64,000 bases of DNA from Ascaphus truei (GCA_036426205.1 CM071568.1:45958483-46022482), one strand, 5' to 3'; shown: positions 12,060-22,735, numbered from the stretch's first letter. The notes: generated from the letters alone by a model not told the origin. Translations and numbers: made by a program.

Positions 12060-12718
12060 ACTAGACATGTTAGAGGCGGGGGCCTTATTGACGTACGTCC
12101 TTATGTTAAAAGAGAAAATCTTAGCGGGCGGGTCAGTGAGCAAAAAACTAGTGGGGTTTTCCTTTTTTAGGAAACTATCTGGGAGGGAGGATCCTACTTG
12201 GGCTTTCTTAGCTTTAATTTGGCCTTTTTCGTGGAGCTGCGGGTAGGGGAGTTGGTCTGCACGCCCCGGCGGGGAGGAAGAGGAGGGTTGCAGGTTGAGG
12301 ATGTGGTGCTGGGCCCATGGTCGCTAAAATTGCTTATACGCCAGTCAAACATGGATCAGCTGGGCCTGGGGGCTTGGGTCTAACTCCAAGGTCCATCAGG
12401 GAGCACGACGTTCCTGGTGAGGACTTTGGATGAGTACTTGGGGCTCAGAACCTCCCCATGCCGGGCCCACCACTGGTGCATGTGGGCGGGGAACCATTGC
12501 CGAGGTTTCAGTACCAGCGGGTGTTTGAGGCGGGCCTTAGACATTTGGGCTTAGATGGGACTCAGTTCCGGACGCATTCCTTCCGAATTGTAGCAGCTAC
12601 TGAATCGTCGCGTTCGTGGCCAGGGGCCAAGGTAATGCGTAGAATCTAGAACTGGGAGTCAGACCGGTATCAGTCTTATTTCAGGCCCGCATTGGTGTAG
12701 GGGGGCAGACTGATCCTT
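12060..12718 (+). pseudogene. Tyrosine recombinase remnant, Ngaro/DIRS-like retrotransposon
   Basis: Three frames read in turn resemble the tyrosine recombinase of vertebrate Ngaro/DIRS-type elements. First comes a helical N-terminal part (KKLVGFSFFRKLSGREDPTW). Then ELRVGELV near 12233 supplies the first catalytic Arg, followed by EDVVLGPWSLKLLIRQSNMD. Then HLGLDGTQFRTHSFRI near 12550 carries the H-x-x-R signature. Finally RYQSYFRPALV near 12690 supplies the catalytic Tyr. These enzymes integrate the circular cDNA of such elements. At least two frame changes and an in-frame TAG at 12647-12649, just before the Tyr segment, break it. No reverse transcriptase or RNase H is visible upstream, so the copy is truncated. 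The SGNH fragment follows directly on the same strand. Confidence 0.75.
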
Positions 12719-12754
12719 GTTCTGCCATTCCAGGTTTCATGGCTATGGTGGGGA

Positions 12755-13250
12755 TCAGGTAGATGGTTATTGGTGGGGCGGCAGGGGTCTGCGGTGAGTT
12801 CAACTGCTCCCCCTGTTGCTTGTTTTGGCAAGAGATAGGAGGCCCCCGCAGATCTTGATCCTCCACGTCGGAGGTAATGACCTGGCGGCGGTGCGTTCGG
12901 TGAAACAGGTGTGGGCGATGAAGCGTGATTTGGCTCAAATCCTTGGGGGCTGGCGAGCGGCGCAGATCGTATGGTCGGATATCATTCACAGGGATGTGGG
13001 GGAGAGGGGTCGCACGGGCCATCGAGCACATGCGTAAGAAGGTTAATACGGTGATGGGAAGGTTTGTGTCGTGGTGCTGGGGTTTGTGTACTAAACCATC
13101 CTGACTTCGATTCTGCGACTAGCGGTTTGCTTAGGAGCCGATGGGATACACTTGTCGGACATTAGATCCGATTTATTTTACAATGCCATACAAGACAGGC
13201 ATGTGACGGTCCTGGCAGGTCTGGCGGTACGGGGCTAGTTTAAGGGGGAT
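12755..13250 (+). pseudogene. SGNH hydrolase remnant (Ngaro-type accessory ORF)
   Basis: ILILHVGGNDLA at about 12855 matches the GxND block of SGNH-fold esterases and is followed by KRDLAQILGGWRAAQIVWSD. DGIHLSDIRSDLFY at about 13140 matches the final D-x-x-H catalytic block. The nucleophile block (GDS) expected further upstream is not readable. Stops between the two blocks show it is broken. Some Ngaro retrotransposons are known to carry an SGNH ORF, and its place directly after a tyrosine recombinase fits. Its role in the element is not established. Confidence 0.7.
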
Positions 13251-13790
13251 TTAATAGCCCCGTAGGAGGCGGTAGTTGGGGGGTAAGTGTGCTTTTCCTT
13301 GCCAGACCGGGGGGTCCGTACTTGGTAAAGCCCAGTGGTGCTGGGAGAGGTGAGTGGGCGGGGCTCATTTAAACGTGAGTTCCGCAAACCCACTCTTGTC
13401 AACGGCCGGGTCACGTGGGCCCGACTTGGGTGTCACTGGTCATCGGTGCAAGGACCTTTGACCTTTTACCCAATGAGTGCTCACTGGCAGGGGGTAGCAC
13501 TTACCGGGTTATTTAATGTTTACATAAAAAGCGGCAGACTTGTACCCCCAGACCTTGTCTTGTGGTTATTTATGTGTTATTTATGTGGGGGTTTTGTGTT
13601 ACTGGGAGGGGAGGGGAGCACCCTCACACTCTCCCGGGTCATGATTATCACGTCTGTATTTATGTTTATTAAAGACATAAAACGGGGAGATTTCCCCATT
13701 CCTCTGATGAAGACGCACAGCCGCACTGACACCGGTTGGGGGATAATCTTTGAAGGTCGGCCCAGCTGCGGGTAGGTTTCCTGGCTCAGC
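13251..13790 (+). other. Probable non-coding 3' part of the Ngaro-like copy
   Basis: G-rich, no conserved frame, with TATTTATG and ATTAAAGACAT near 13660. The 146-residue frame at 13335 has no recognisable motif and I do not regard it as a gene. Where the element ends is not clear. Confidence 0.35.
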
Positions 13791-13960
13791 ACTTGTGTAA
13801 CTCAGGCTTAACTGTGTGACGCAGCAGGCAGAAGCTTAAAGATAAGAAGCAAAAAGTGACGCACTGTTTCCTCGTTTCCATGTGATTACCCAGAATCCCT
13901 GGCTGCAGTGGGAGCACTGTATGCTGGGTAATTATCAGGGGGCTGTGAGAGGTGAATGTG
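13791..13960. repeat. Dispersed repeat, inverted relative at 56440
   Basis: ACCCAGAATCCCTGGCTGCAG (quoted to 20: ACCCAGAATCCCTGGCTGCA) is the complement of the segment at 56545-56570. Flanking words (GACGCACTGTTTCC; GAGAGGTGAATGTGCT) also correspond. The family is unassigned. Confidence 0.5.
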
Positions 13961-13992
13961 CTAATAAGTGTTCTTGATCTTGATGTTACTTT

Positions 13993-14130
13993 TATGTCTG
14001 AAGCACTTATTCCCATGACCTGTTATTTATATTGTCTGTTATTTATTTGATTACCACGTGTATTACTACTGTGAAGCGCTATGTACCTGTACATTAATGG
14101 CGCTATATAAATAAAGACATACAATACAAT
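13993..14130 (+). mobile_element. L2-like retroposon 3' tail
   Basis: Words GTCTGAAGCACTTATTCCCA, CGTGTATTACTACTGTGAAG and GGCGCTATATAAATAAAGAC are in the same order as at 1938, 20006 and 43012. Confidence 0.65.
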
Positions 14131-14689
14131 TACTGCATTTCCAATTACTGCATTTCTAGAGGATATTCATGAATAAATGTTTTAAAGTTTTAAACCTTGT
14201 GTTTGTGTTCCTGTCCTGTTTGTTTGTGTATGTGCTCCTGTCTTGTTTGGTTGATACAGCGAGACGCAGCAATAATATTCTCATGGACTTGTCTGAAAGA
14301 GTCCAGGTGGCCCTAAATAATATATCGGGGATAGTATATACTGCTACACACCGCGTTTCTATATGGATTGTAGGTGGCACGCTGCAATTTCTATAATAAC
14401 TCAGATTAGGAGATGATCTCCTAAAGATGTTTGTTTATTAAAGACCAGAAAAGGTGTGTGGGATATTTATGCGTAGGGTGGGCAAAACCGGGTGTCTCAA
14501 ATCAGAACCTACCAGAACCTTACAAAACTAAAATCCTTATGATGTTTAGGACCAAAACCCAACAATTTGGAACCAAACTCCGAACACGAAGTTAAATGCC
14601 CAACTCCAGGTGTTTCTCACTATATATTATCTTTGTTCATGATTTCAATCTGCTTAGGTCAAACTTTTATTTTGTCGCTGTGTGTCCAG

Positions 14690-15060
14690 AGACCCTTTTA
14701 CGAGGGTACCAGTCTCTGTCCGCTGTTCCGGAAGTGGTAAGCTGCCTGTAGCGGGCCTCGTAGTCCGCACTTCCGGTGCCGGGGGTGAGTTGCCTCTACC
14801 AAGATGGCCGCTCCTCTATTTCCGCTGACGTGTTTCCGGTTGCCGCCATTCTATCGCCGGACGTCGGGGGAAGCGGATGTCTCTCGTCAGCTCTTCCCGC
14901 GTCTCACCCGTCTTCATCCGGTGAGTGATGGAGGACCTGCCACGCGGCGTGGCGACGCCATCTTCCAAGTTGTGCGTGTCACGGCTGGTTTCCGGGTTCG
15001 CGGAGTTTGCAGCATTTGGATCCGCAGGTACGGTAAGTGATACGGGTATTTGTAGTGTCT
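14690..15060 (+). promoter_or_regulatory. CpG-rich block with ETS and YY1-type sites
   Basis: A GC- and CpG-rich stretch in AT-rich surroundings. It has several ETS-like words (TTCCGGAAGTGG near 14728, CACTTCCGGTGC near 14767, GTTTCCGG near 14832) and CCAAGATGGCCGC near 14799, a YY1-type word. GTGAGT at 14921 and GTACGG/GTAAGT near 15027 could be splice donors. This is the make-up of a TATA-less promoter. It could be a host CpG-island promoter or the 5' UTR promoter of a LINE; L1 5' UTRs also carry YY1 words. Its position inside the transposon nest favours the second, but I cannot decide. Confidence 0.4.
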
Positions 15061-15209
15061 ATTAACGTTGGTATAATAGTCCCGGGATCATTAAGAGGTG
15101 GTGAAAGGCTTGTTTTTCAGTTTATAACAACCTCAGGGTGGCCTTATGAAGAACTTGAACAGTGGCTCAACCATAGCCAAAAAAAGGAAATCTGCCACCA
15201 CTTTCAATT

Positions 15210-16179
15210 TCAGTCTTCTTCTCCCTCCGCTGACCGGTCTTTATGCTTTTTGGTACTGGGGGCCTGTTGCCACTCCGTTGTGGGGCTCTGGGCCCTCCTG
15301 GAGGCCGGTGCTGGGCCTTCCTCTAGTCCCAATTTGCGGAGGAACTCCGGGGCATCTTCAGGCTCCTTCATAGAGATGGCCCTCCCATTCTTCAGGACCA
15401 GGAGTCCGAATGGGAAGGTCCATCTATACCTGATCGCCCGATCGCGCAGCAATTTAGTTACCGGCATTAGTTTCCTTCTTCGGGCCAGGGTAATGGGGGA
15501 TAGGTCCTGGTATAGTTGGAGGGAGGTCTCCTCGAAGTTACAGGTCCCTGGGCCCCTTGCCTTTTGCAGTGCTGCCTCTCGGGTGTTGTAATAGTGCATC
15601 CTCACTATCACATCTCGCGGCTGGTCGTTGGCTGTTGGGCGACTTCGGAGGGCCCGGTGGCAGCGGTCCATCGCCAACTCCGCCACCGGGACCTCCGGTA
15701 ATAAAGCAGACAGCCAGCGGGAGACAAAGTCCTTTATTTCTGTGATGTCTTCTGTTATTCCTCTGATGCGGAGGTTACTCCTGCGGTCTCTGTTTTCGGA
15801 GTCCTCTTGCCTGTCCGCCAACTCTGTGATCTGGGCCTGTAAGTGGTTTGCCCATTTCTCAGGCCTTCCTCGTGGTGGTAGTGGTGGCCGCCATACTTTC
15901 CTCCAACGCTCCGGTTCGTTCCCCGAGGCCGTGGACCTCCTTCCTCAGTTCCTGGATTTCGGCTCGGAAGAGCGACTTCATGCTATTGTATAGCCGGTCG
16001 AAGTCGCATCTTCTGACCGGTAGCAGGCCCTCCGTATCCTCCACCTCCTCATCATGCTCCGATTCGGAGCCCGCGGCAGAACCCGGCGCCATCTCTGCCT
16101 CAGCCCCCTTCGTTGCCGTCCGGCTGAGATATCTTCTCAGGTCGCCGGTCTGTTTCTTTTTTGTCGGCTGCGGGGCCAT
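15210..16179 (-). pseudogene. L1-type LINE ORF1 protein, one frameshift
   Basis: Two adjoining minus-strand frames together give a typical L1 ORF1p of about 310 residues. The 16179-15859 part starts MAPQPTKKKQTGD, is acidic in the middle and contains a short coiled-coil-like LFRAEIQELRKEVHGL. The 15821-15210 part has the RRM entry ENRDRRSNLRIRGI, then PRDVIVRMHYYNTRE and the C-terminal domain QLYQDLSPITLARRRKL with YRWTFPFGL. ORF1p binds LINE RNA as a trimer. One extra base near 15855-15860, just after the TTTTTRKA segment, shifts the frame; otherwise it is intact. No endonuclease/reverse transcriptase ORF follows downstream (towards lower coordinates), so the copy is 3'-truncated or interrupted by the CpG-rich block. 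Confidence 0.85.
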
Positions 16180-16344
16180 CCTGGGGTGTTCCTCTGATGG
16201 TGTATGGCACTTAGGGACGCAAAAATATGTTTATTGTGTCCTATAATTATGTGCTTCGTGCGGCGGGGGCGGGAGCTCTTAGCTTAAGCGGCTATCCACC
16301 TCACCATCGCGCATGCGCCTAGACAACAGATGCTTTATCCTATA

Positions 16345-16740
16345 TCTATACTTGTTTATTGATCCAGACGAAGGCAAACAAAAAACCCCAGAGTCATATC
16401 ATCCAATGATATCACATAAGGGGAAAAATAAATTCCTTCCTGACTCCAAGAATTGGCAATCAGATAAATCCCTGGATCAACATTCTTCCCATGTTTACTT
16501 ATTTGGTATATCCCTGTATACCTTTCCCATCTAAAAAGATGTCCAACCTTTTTTTGAACAAATATATTGTATCTGCCATCACTGTCTCTATGGGTAATGA
16601 ATTCCACATTTTAACTGCCCTTACTGTAAAGAACCCTTTCCTTTGTTGCTGGTGAAATCTCCTTTCCTCCAACCTAAAGGGATGCCCCCAGGATATGGCC
16701 CGGATCATGTCCCTTTTTTTGCTAATTTTGAATGCATTTT
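16345..16740 (-). mobile_element. CR1/L2-type LINE 3' fragment (ORF2 C-terminus)
   Basis: Minus-strand translation ends RFHQQQRKGFFTVRAVKMWN then SLPIETVMADTIYLFKKRLD, the C-terminal signature of CR1/L2-clade reverse transcriptase ORFs (the W-N-S-L-P block, then FKKRLD). The non-coding 3' part follows towards 16345. A second copy of the same segment lies at 29720-30505. Only the last ~80 codons remain. Confidence 0.75.
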
Positions 16741-17212
16741 TATGAAAATATATTATATTATCGTGTGGGGGTCCGTAGGTTCAAAAAAAGTTAAGAACCA
16801 CTGACCTAGACACCAAGACTAGGACTAAGTTTTCTTTGGCGATTTTCTTCAGTGCCTCCCTGGTTAGACTTGTTTTTCTGAGCTTTACCTCTCACCATCG
16901 TTTTAACGTTTAATCAAACGAAGATGCAAAATATATAATATATTCAATGCAAAATGAACAAAGTAAGATTTCAAGCCTCCTTCACCTTTGTTCACTCAAT
17001 AATCTTTGTATTTAGTTGTTTATTGGTGTATTGTGTGTTAACTAGAGCTTCCACTCCTGGTGTCTCTAGTTGGGAGATATTTGTATCCCCTAGTACTAAC
17101 TATTTGACATATCAGTAGCTAGTGCATTGTTCTAGGGGCTTTGTTTGTTTGATCCACTCTTGGGATTCTGTTTTGCTGTTTGCACTGCTCTAAGGTGGAC
17201 CTACTCCTAGAT

Positions 17213-17369
17213 CTGGAGCTTCCAACTCCAGTCTTCAAGGTCCACCAACAGGTGGATATCCCTGCTTCAGCACAGGTGGCTCAGTTTTCGAATGAGCCAG
17301 CTGTGCTAAGGGATATCCATAAAACCTCACCTGCTGGTGTCCCTTGAGAACTGGAGTTGGCCACTCCTG
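17213..17369. mobile_element. hAT MITE (ACTCCAGTC family)
   Basis: The ends CTGGAGCTTCCAACTCCAGT and the complement of CAGGAGTGGCCAACTCCAGT pair as inverted repeats. Inside is the paired word GGATATCCCTGCTTCAGCAC. Flanking 8-mers TCCTAGAT (17205-17212) and TCCCAGAT (17370-17377) match at 7 of 8. Relatives occur at 20418, 26909, 40690, 53025 and 61921. Confidence 0.85.
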
Positions 17370-18337
17370 TCCCAGATCATTATACTAGATACAGGAGGTG
17401 AAGTGGGGGGGGGGGGAAGGTTATCTTTGTTGTAGTATAATCACGGGAAGGAAAAAAAAAAAACAATGGGTGGCCTACGAATTTATTCCCAAATGTGCAA
17501 CCAGTACCTGGTTGATTATCTATCACCAAGTTTCAATAGCAAGATGGAGGGTGTGAATTATACACGTTTCTCGTAGTATGCGTAGGCTTCAGTTTCTGTA
17601 TCACCGCGGCTGCAAACTCACATCTGTATTGCTGCAAAAGTTACCCTATGTCTTCAACTTAAACGAATATGCATTCTTTTCTCCTTACACACCAAATACT
17701 CCCTCTGCTTCTGTGTTTGGCATTATATAAGACGATTGGAAGATGTGTCCAAATATTTCACATTTTCCCACACTCCTATCTTTTTCCCCAGTTACTTTTA
17801 AAAACTTGTTTTCTTCACCAAGTTGACCCGTTTTTAACCTTCTACTTTTGCATATGTTTTTATTGCACTGCTGAACATTACACGAGCTTATTTTTATCTC
17901 ATACTCCCCTTGGGGGGAAAAAAATTGTGTATGCGTTTTGGTTCTCATTCTGTTACCTGGAAATACCAGTGTAATTTATTCACAAACTGTTGAAGCCTTG
18001 CAAGCACTTTTTTGTACCATATCGATGTGGTTATATTGTCAGAAAGTAAGATTAGGACGTTTGCTTGTCAGGGTAAGTGTGCGAGGTGGATTAATACATT
18101 CAGTTATATTAAGGTTTACAGTGTTTAAGATGTTTCCATATGTGCCTCATTTTATTTTTTTATGTAACATATATTGTACTCCAGCAATGTTAAAGAAATA
18201 AGGATGGGGTACAGAAATGAAAAACAAGAGATGGGAAAGGGGGGTTGGGGGGGGGGGGGGGTTACATTGTACAACTGGATGAAATTATTGCATTGTGTTA
18301 ATTGTACCAGTCTATTAAAAAAAAATATATATATGTA

Positions 18338-19146
18338 ACGGATTTTCTTGCCTAGCCTGACCACCCAATCACACATTGGCCCCTGTGGTCTAACCAGTCC
18401 CCATTACATGGTCGTGTCTGGAGGTGCACCTGTTGGCAACAGGACTCCTGAGTCTCTCGCATGATGTTGTGTGGTGATTGCCTACCCAGGCAGGCAGCTG
18501 AGGTAGTGTACTTGAGTCTTACCTATATCCAGTGCAGCGCCTCCACCTCATCAGGATCCCTGCGTCTGCGTGGGGATGATTCTGATGAGGAACTCCTTCT
18601 TGGTGGTGCCTTCCCCTGCTGAGTAATTCCAGACTCACACAGTGAAGTGTCTTTATTCAAGGTCATTCTTTATTGTTGCTTGGTATGGGCCAGCTGCCCC
18701 TTGCAGCGATTTACTCAGCCGCACATCTCGCCGTGTGATCCTTTCAAAGGTACACCCTCCCAATGGAGTGGGATCCCCTCTCCCCTCAGGGAGATCACCC
18801 CTGTGCCAGGTCCCTGGACACAGTATGGCTTTGACAGCTAGACGTTATGTAATATGGAGTGGGGACACTAGTTAATGCACTAGTGTGTCACCCACTCCCA
18901 AGTCTCAACGCAGACTTGCTCCTTCTTCAACACACTAACTTTGAGCAGTGCTGTGCCTTATATCTCTCAGGGGGCAGGCACATCTCTGATGTCACTAACG
19001 GTGGACTCAGAGTATGTAGCCACTCCCATCCACACATAGGACACCTCACCAGGGTGTGAGGGCAAACCTCCATGATTACTGCTGGCATCCCTGTAACTTA
19101 CCAGGCCTTACTGCCAGCAGGAGGGATAACTGCAGACCATTTTACA
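18338..19146 (-). mobile_element. LTR-like block, minus orientation (tentative)
   Basis: Starts TGTAACGG and ends TTTTACA, so it has TG...CA borders. Near 18650 the complement of AATAAA-type signals occurs twice (GTCTTTATTC, TTCTTTATTG), fitting an LTR polyadenylation region on the minus strand. No matching target duplication or internal retroviral-type ORF was found. It could be another repeat class. Confidence 0.3.
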
Positions 19147-19345
19147 GTGTGTGTGGTGTGTGTGTGGTGTGTGTGTGGTGTGTGTGTGGTGTGTGTGTGG
19201 TGTGGTGTGTGGTGTGTGGTGTGTGTGTGTGTGTGTGTGTGTGGGATGTTTGGTGGTGTGTGTGTGGGGTGTGTGTGTTGTGTATATGTATATGTATATA
19301 TATTATATATATATAATATAATATATATATAATATATATATATAG
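19146..19345. repeat. (GT)n and (TA)n compound microsatellite
   Basis: GTGTGTGTG-GT blocks to about 19280, then TATATA-rich sequence to 19345. Valine/cysteine-rich frames here are repeat translations. Confidence 0.9.
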
Positions 19346-20005
19346 ATATATATTATAGCCATTTTGAAATGGCTAACTTTGCAATTTATATGTCAAAGGG
19401 ACGAAGACACATAATTATTTGTCTATATAAGTAGTTGTGAGTATGTGGTATTTGTTCAAGGGGCCTGGATCTCACAAACGTTCTGTGAGATAGCTGGGGA
19501 GGTTTTCCATTAGCATGACGTGGTTCATTGTATTTATAATAGACTTTATTGGTGGGGGGGGGGAGGGGTTGTCTGGTTCAAGTGGCTCGCTATGGAACAC
19601 TTGGTAGCCGTAAGAATGGGAGATATTAATATTAAATCATTTTTCGTTATGGTTGAATATCCATACTTACATTTACAAGGACCATGCAAGGGTCTTGGGG
19701 AATTTTTATTTTTATGATATAAATGATTGTGGATATTTGATTCCAGGGTTGGGCCTCATATTATTATTATTATTATTTTTTTTTTAAAGAAATATTTATT
19801 AAAGCTTTAACTTTTGTATGGGGGTGGGGCTGTGTGTGTGCTAATAAACTGTAGTAAGCCGCGGATTAACATTTGGATCAACAATCCGACTGTGGTTTGC
19901 GGGACGGACTCCGGCGCATAGCCGAGGGACCGGACCGCCTGTATACCTAAAACCTTACATAGTAACAATACTCATAATGTATGGTTTATGGTGTTATAAC
20001 ATAGT

Positions 20006-20160
20006 TCTAGATTGTAAGCTCTTTGGGGAGGGGACGCCTTTTCCTATTTTATGTCTGAAGTGCTTATTCCCATTATGTGTTGTTATATTATGTCACCTGT
20101 AATGGAAAGCACTATGTACCTGGATGGCTTTATGTAAACAAAGATATACACAATCATACA
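20006..20160 (+). mobile_element. L2-like retroposon 3' tail
   Basis: CTAGATTGTAAGCTCTTTGG, then GTCTGAAGTGCTTATTCCCA, then AAAGCACTATGTACCTGGAT and an AAACAAAGATATACA end. Same layout as at 13993 and 43012. Confidence 0.65.
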
Positions 20161-20417
20161 AAAAAAGTTTTAAGTGATGGTTTACATTTTTTTTTTTTTT
20201 TTTAATGTTTAGATATTATGCAGCATCATTTTTAGTCCCTGACTATTATGTTGTTTATTTTAGGAAGATTCCTTCAGTCTTTGAACAATAATAATGACAG
20301 AAAATCATCCTGATCCTGGAATACATATTTATATTAATTTAAAAGCCCATGAGTGCTTGCTGTACCTGAGCATTTACCCCCTCCTGGGCATTATTCTTGT
20401 GTGAGTGTCCCATACAA

Positions 20418-20599
20418 CAGGGGGCTCAACTCCAGTCTTCAAGCCCCCTTCCCCTCCCCCCAACAGGTCAGGTTTTCAGGAGATACCAGCTTCAGCACAA
20501 GTGGCTTCGACTGAGCCTCTCATTGAGCCGCTTGTGCTGAAGCAGGGATATCTAGAAGACCTGCTGAAGGGGCTTGAGGTCTGGAGTTGAGCATCCCTG
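20418..20599. mobile_element. hAT MITE (ACTCCAGTC family) with 8-bp duplication
   Basis: The left end CAGGGGGCTCAACTCCAGTC pairs with the right end GGAGTTGAGCATCCCTG. Flanking 8-mers CCATACAA (20410-20417) and CCATACAT (20600-20607) match at 7 of 8. Confidence 0.85.
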
Positions 20600-20625
20600 C
20601 CATACATCACTGTTATAGTCTACAC

Positions 20626-20680
20626 CAGGGGTGTGCAAACTTTTCCCCGTGCGCACCCCTGCCTGCTCGACTCGGCGCTT

Positions 20681-20714
<34 letters not shown>

Positions 20715-20974
20715 GGCCTCCCCCCCCCCCCCCCGCTCAACCCCGGCGTTGGGGTCATGTGACATCACGTCATTTGACGCCCGGTTACCAGGACGACGCG
20801 TCACTGGAAGAGACGGTAAGTGTATTATAGAGGCCTTGCGCGGTCCCCCCGCATTTAATTTAAATACCTGGGGGGAGAGCGCGGGACCTCTATAACTGCC
20901 ATGACGACCCCCCCCCCCCAGGAAATCTAGCGCGCCCCCCTTTTGGGGCGCGCTCTGCAGTTTACGCACCGCTG
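20626..20974. mobile_element. hAT MITE with C-rich interior and 8-bp duplication
   Basis: The left end CAGGGGTGTGCAAACTTTTC pairs with the right end GTTTACGCACCGCTG. Flanks GTCTACAC (20618-20625) and GTCTACAT (20975-20982) match at 7 of 8. The interior has very long C runs (20683-20735). A reversed relative is at 3241-3527. Only 18 bases separate it from the MITE at 20418-20599. Confidence 0.85.
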
Positions 20975-21849
20975 GTCTACATGGCCAGCATAAAATAACA
21001 GTAATGTTCATAAACAATACCTTGCTTCCCAATGGTACAGGTTCCAGGAATTAGATAGCAGTGGACAATGTTCACCAAACCGATATAGTGAAATGTCCCC
21101 GCACTCTGTAACAGAAGAAAATTGCAGACGCCTAAAACCAGCAGTGCTGCAGAGCTTTGCCATGCAGGAACACCCTCCTTGCACAGAAGAGGGGAAATAT
21201 TAAAGCAGGTGGTCCACTATTTCTGAGACGGCTAGTACTCCCTTTGATCATTTCTCCTGCCACTTCCCAACTTCTGTTCAGGACTCAGACAGGAACTGTT
21301 GGTCACCCTCGATCATCTATCAGTAATTTGTCATCAAAGATTTGCATGGACATTTCTTTGAAATGCAAATATGTAGACTTACTCCATCTGTTTCCTCCAA
21401 TCGTGGTAACTGTTTCCATGTGGGCAGTGGCCTTAGAAGTATGCTGGGAGTAAGTTACATGAGAATCAAGAGATAAAGCATGGAGCAGGTTTGCATAATT
21501 TTGTTAGCAAAATCAATGAAGTGTTGATTGCTAAGAGGTATATTGGGCATTAGTCTAGAGAGGGGTTAGTTTTGTTGGGGCATGGGTGGGTTGTTAGACC
21601 TCATGGGGAGGGCCGGAAGTGGTTAACTCCTTCATTAGCTTATATCTTGGCCATTAGCCACTAAGGTAATGGGGCGGGGGGGGGGGGGGGGGGAATGAAG
21701 TAATTTATTTTCATTTTGTTATTAACATGTATTTTCTTTTGTATCACTCCTGCCCCTTGATGGAGATGCCTGAATATGGGATTGTATGTCAGAAGGGGGA
21801 ACACTGTAGGACTATATTTGTTAAACTACGTCTTCAAGGGGAGTGGGCA

Positions 21850-22082
21850 GGACATTTAAATCTCCTGTCCATCTGTAACTGTTAGATACGCCTATAATAT
21901 ATATTATCCCTAACTGTGCATGCAATGTATTGTATATAATGTATACCCTGTTCACTTACGTAACTGTATTTGTAACCATGTATTATTTGTCATCTTAACT
22001 CTATGCCCAGGAGATACTTGAAAACGAGAGGTAACTCTCAATGTATTACTTCCTGGTAAAACATTTTATAAATAAATAAAAT
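21850..22082 (+). mobile_element. LINE (L2/CR1-like) 3' tail ending in TAAA repeats
   Basis: Ends ACTTCCTGGTAAAACATTTT then ATAAATAAATAAAA, preceded by GATACTTGAAAACGAGAGGT. The same 3' block is at 22667-22735 and, reversed, at 40774-40862. Only the non-coding 3' end is present. Confidence 0.6.
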
Positions 22083-22246
22083 TGAAGACTTAGTTCACCA
22101 ACTATGGTCCTATAGTGTCCCCTTCATGATGTAGAAGCGCCTATTCGGGCATCTACATTATCAAGATACACAAACAGTATATATAGATATACAAAGCAGG
22201 TAGGTAATCCAAGGGCTGTTTAAAAAAAATAAATTGGATTGAATCT

Positions 22247-22512
22247 GGAGTCTCGGGTGCTGAACCCCATTAATTTTAGCTATGGCGAACTCCTGCTTCC
22301 GGAGACACTTACCTCTGTACGGGGTGCTTGGTAGCCGTTCCGTATTGGACCAATAGGAAGCCGTAGCGTCATCCGGTGCGGTTTCCTATTGGCCCACGTG
22401 ACACAGGACATTTAAACTTGGCAGAGATACCGGCACAAAATACCGAGTTCTGTATCTCGGAAATATGGGGTTTCCAGATCTTCAATTAATGGGGTTCAGC
22501 ACCAGAGACCCC
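22247..22512. mobile_element. Inverted-repeat MITE
   Basis: GTGCTGAACCCCATTAATT on the left pairs with AATTAATGGGGTTCAGCAC on the right. The flanking parts GTCTCGG and CAGAGAC also pair. The inner words ACCAATAGGAAGCCG and TTTCCTATTGGC pair too. Related internal words recur at 29225-29300 and 53275-53300. The target duplication is unclear. Confidence 0.65.
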
Positions 22513-22666
22513 CTGCTTCAATCCTATGTAAACATTTTTAAAAAAAAAAGGTGCTTTAATGTCCTGCAAGAGCTGCTCTGCTGAAACAGAGAGACTGCTT
22601 CTCTCTGGAATACCTCTGCGCAGCTCTTACGTGCTTTGTAGGATTAACGCTGCGGTGGTCCCATTG

Positions 22667-22735
22667 ATACTTGAAAACGAGAGGTAACTCAATGTATTAC
22701 TTCCTGGTAAAACATTTTTATAAATAAATAAAATA
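22667..22735 (+). mobile_element. Short LINE 3' tail copy
   Basis: GATACTTGAAAACGAGAGGT to TAAATAAATAAAA, the same block as at 22010-22082 but 5'-truncated, as expected for incomplete retroposition. Confidence 0.65.

Larger units (their letters stand above)
11729..16803. mobile_element. hAT-type element split by 4.7 kb of nested transposons
   Basis: The left end TAGGGGTTCTTAAACTGTGG and the right end, complement of CAGTGGTTCTTAAC, form inverted repeats. Each is followed inward by a word around GGACCCCC. Flanking 8-mers ATCTTGAC (11721-11728) and ACCTAGAC (16804-16811) agree at 6 of 8 positions, as an aged hAT duplication would. Inner sequences next to each end are also alike (ATGC, then T and A runs, then TATATA). 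The original element was probably a few hundred bases. The material at about 12035-16720 was inserted later. Confidence 0.6.

Noticed and set aside
18499..18519. TGAGGTAGTGTACTTGAG resembling the let-7 seed
   Set aside because: Only the first nine bases agree with let-7, no complementary arm follows at precursor distance, and it lies in an LTR-like repeat.
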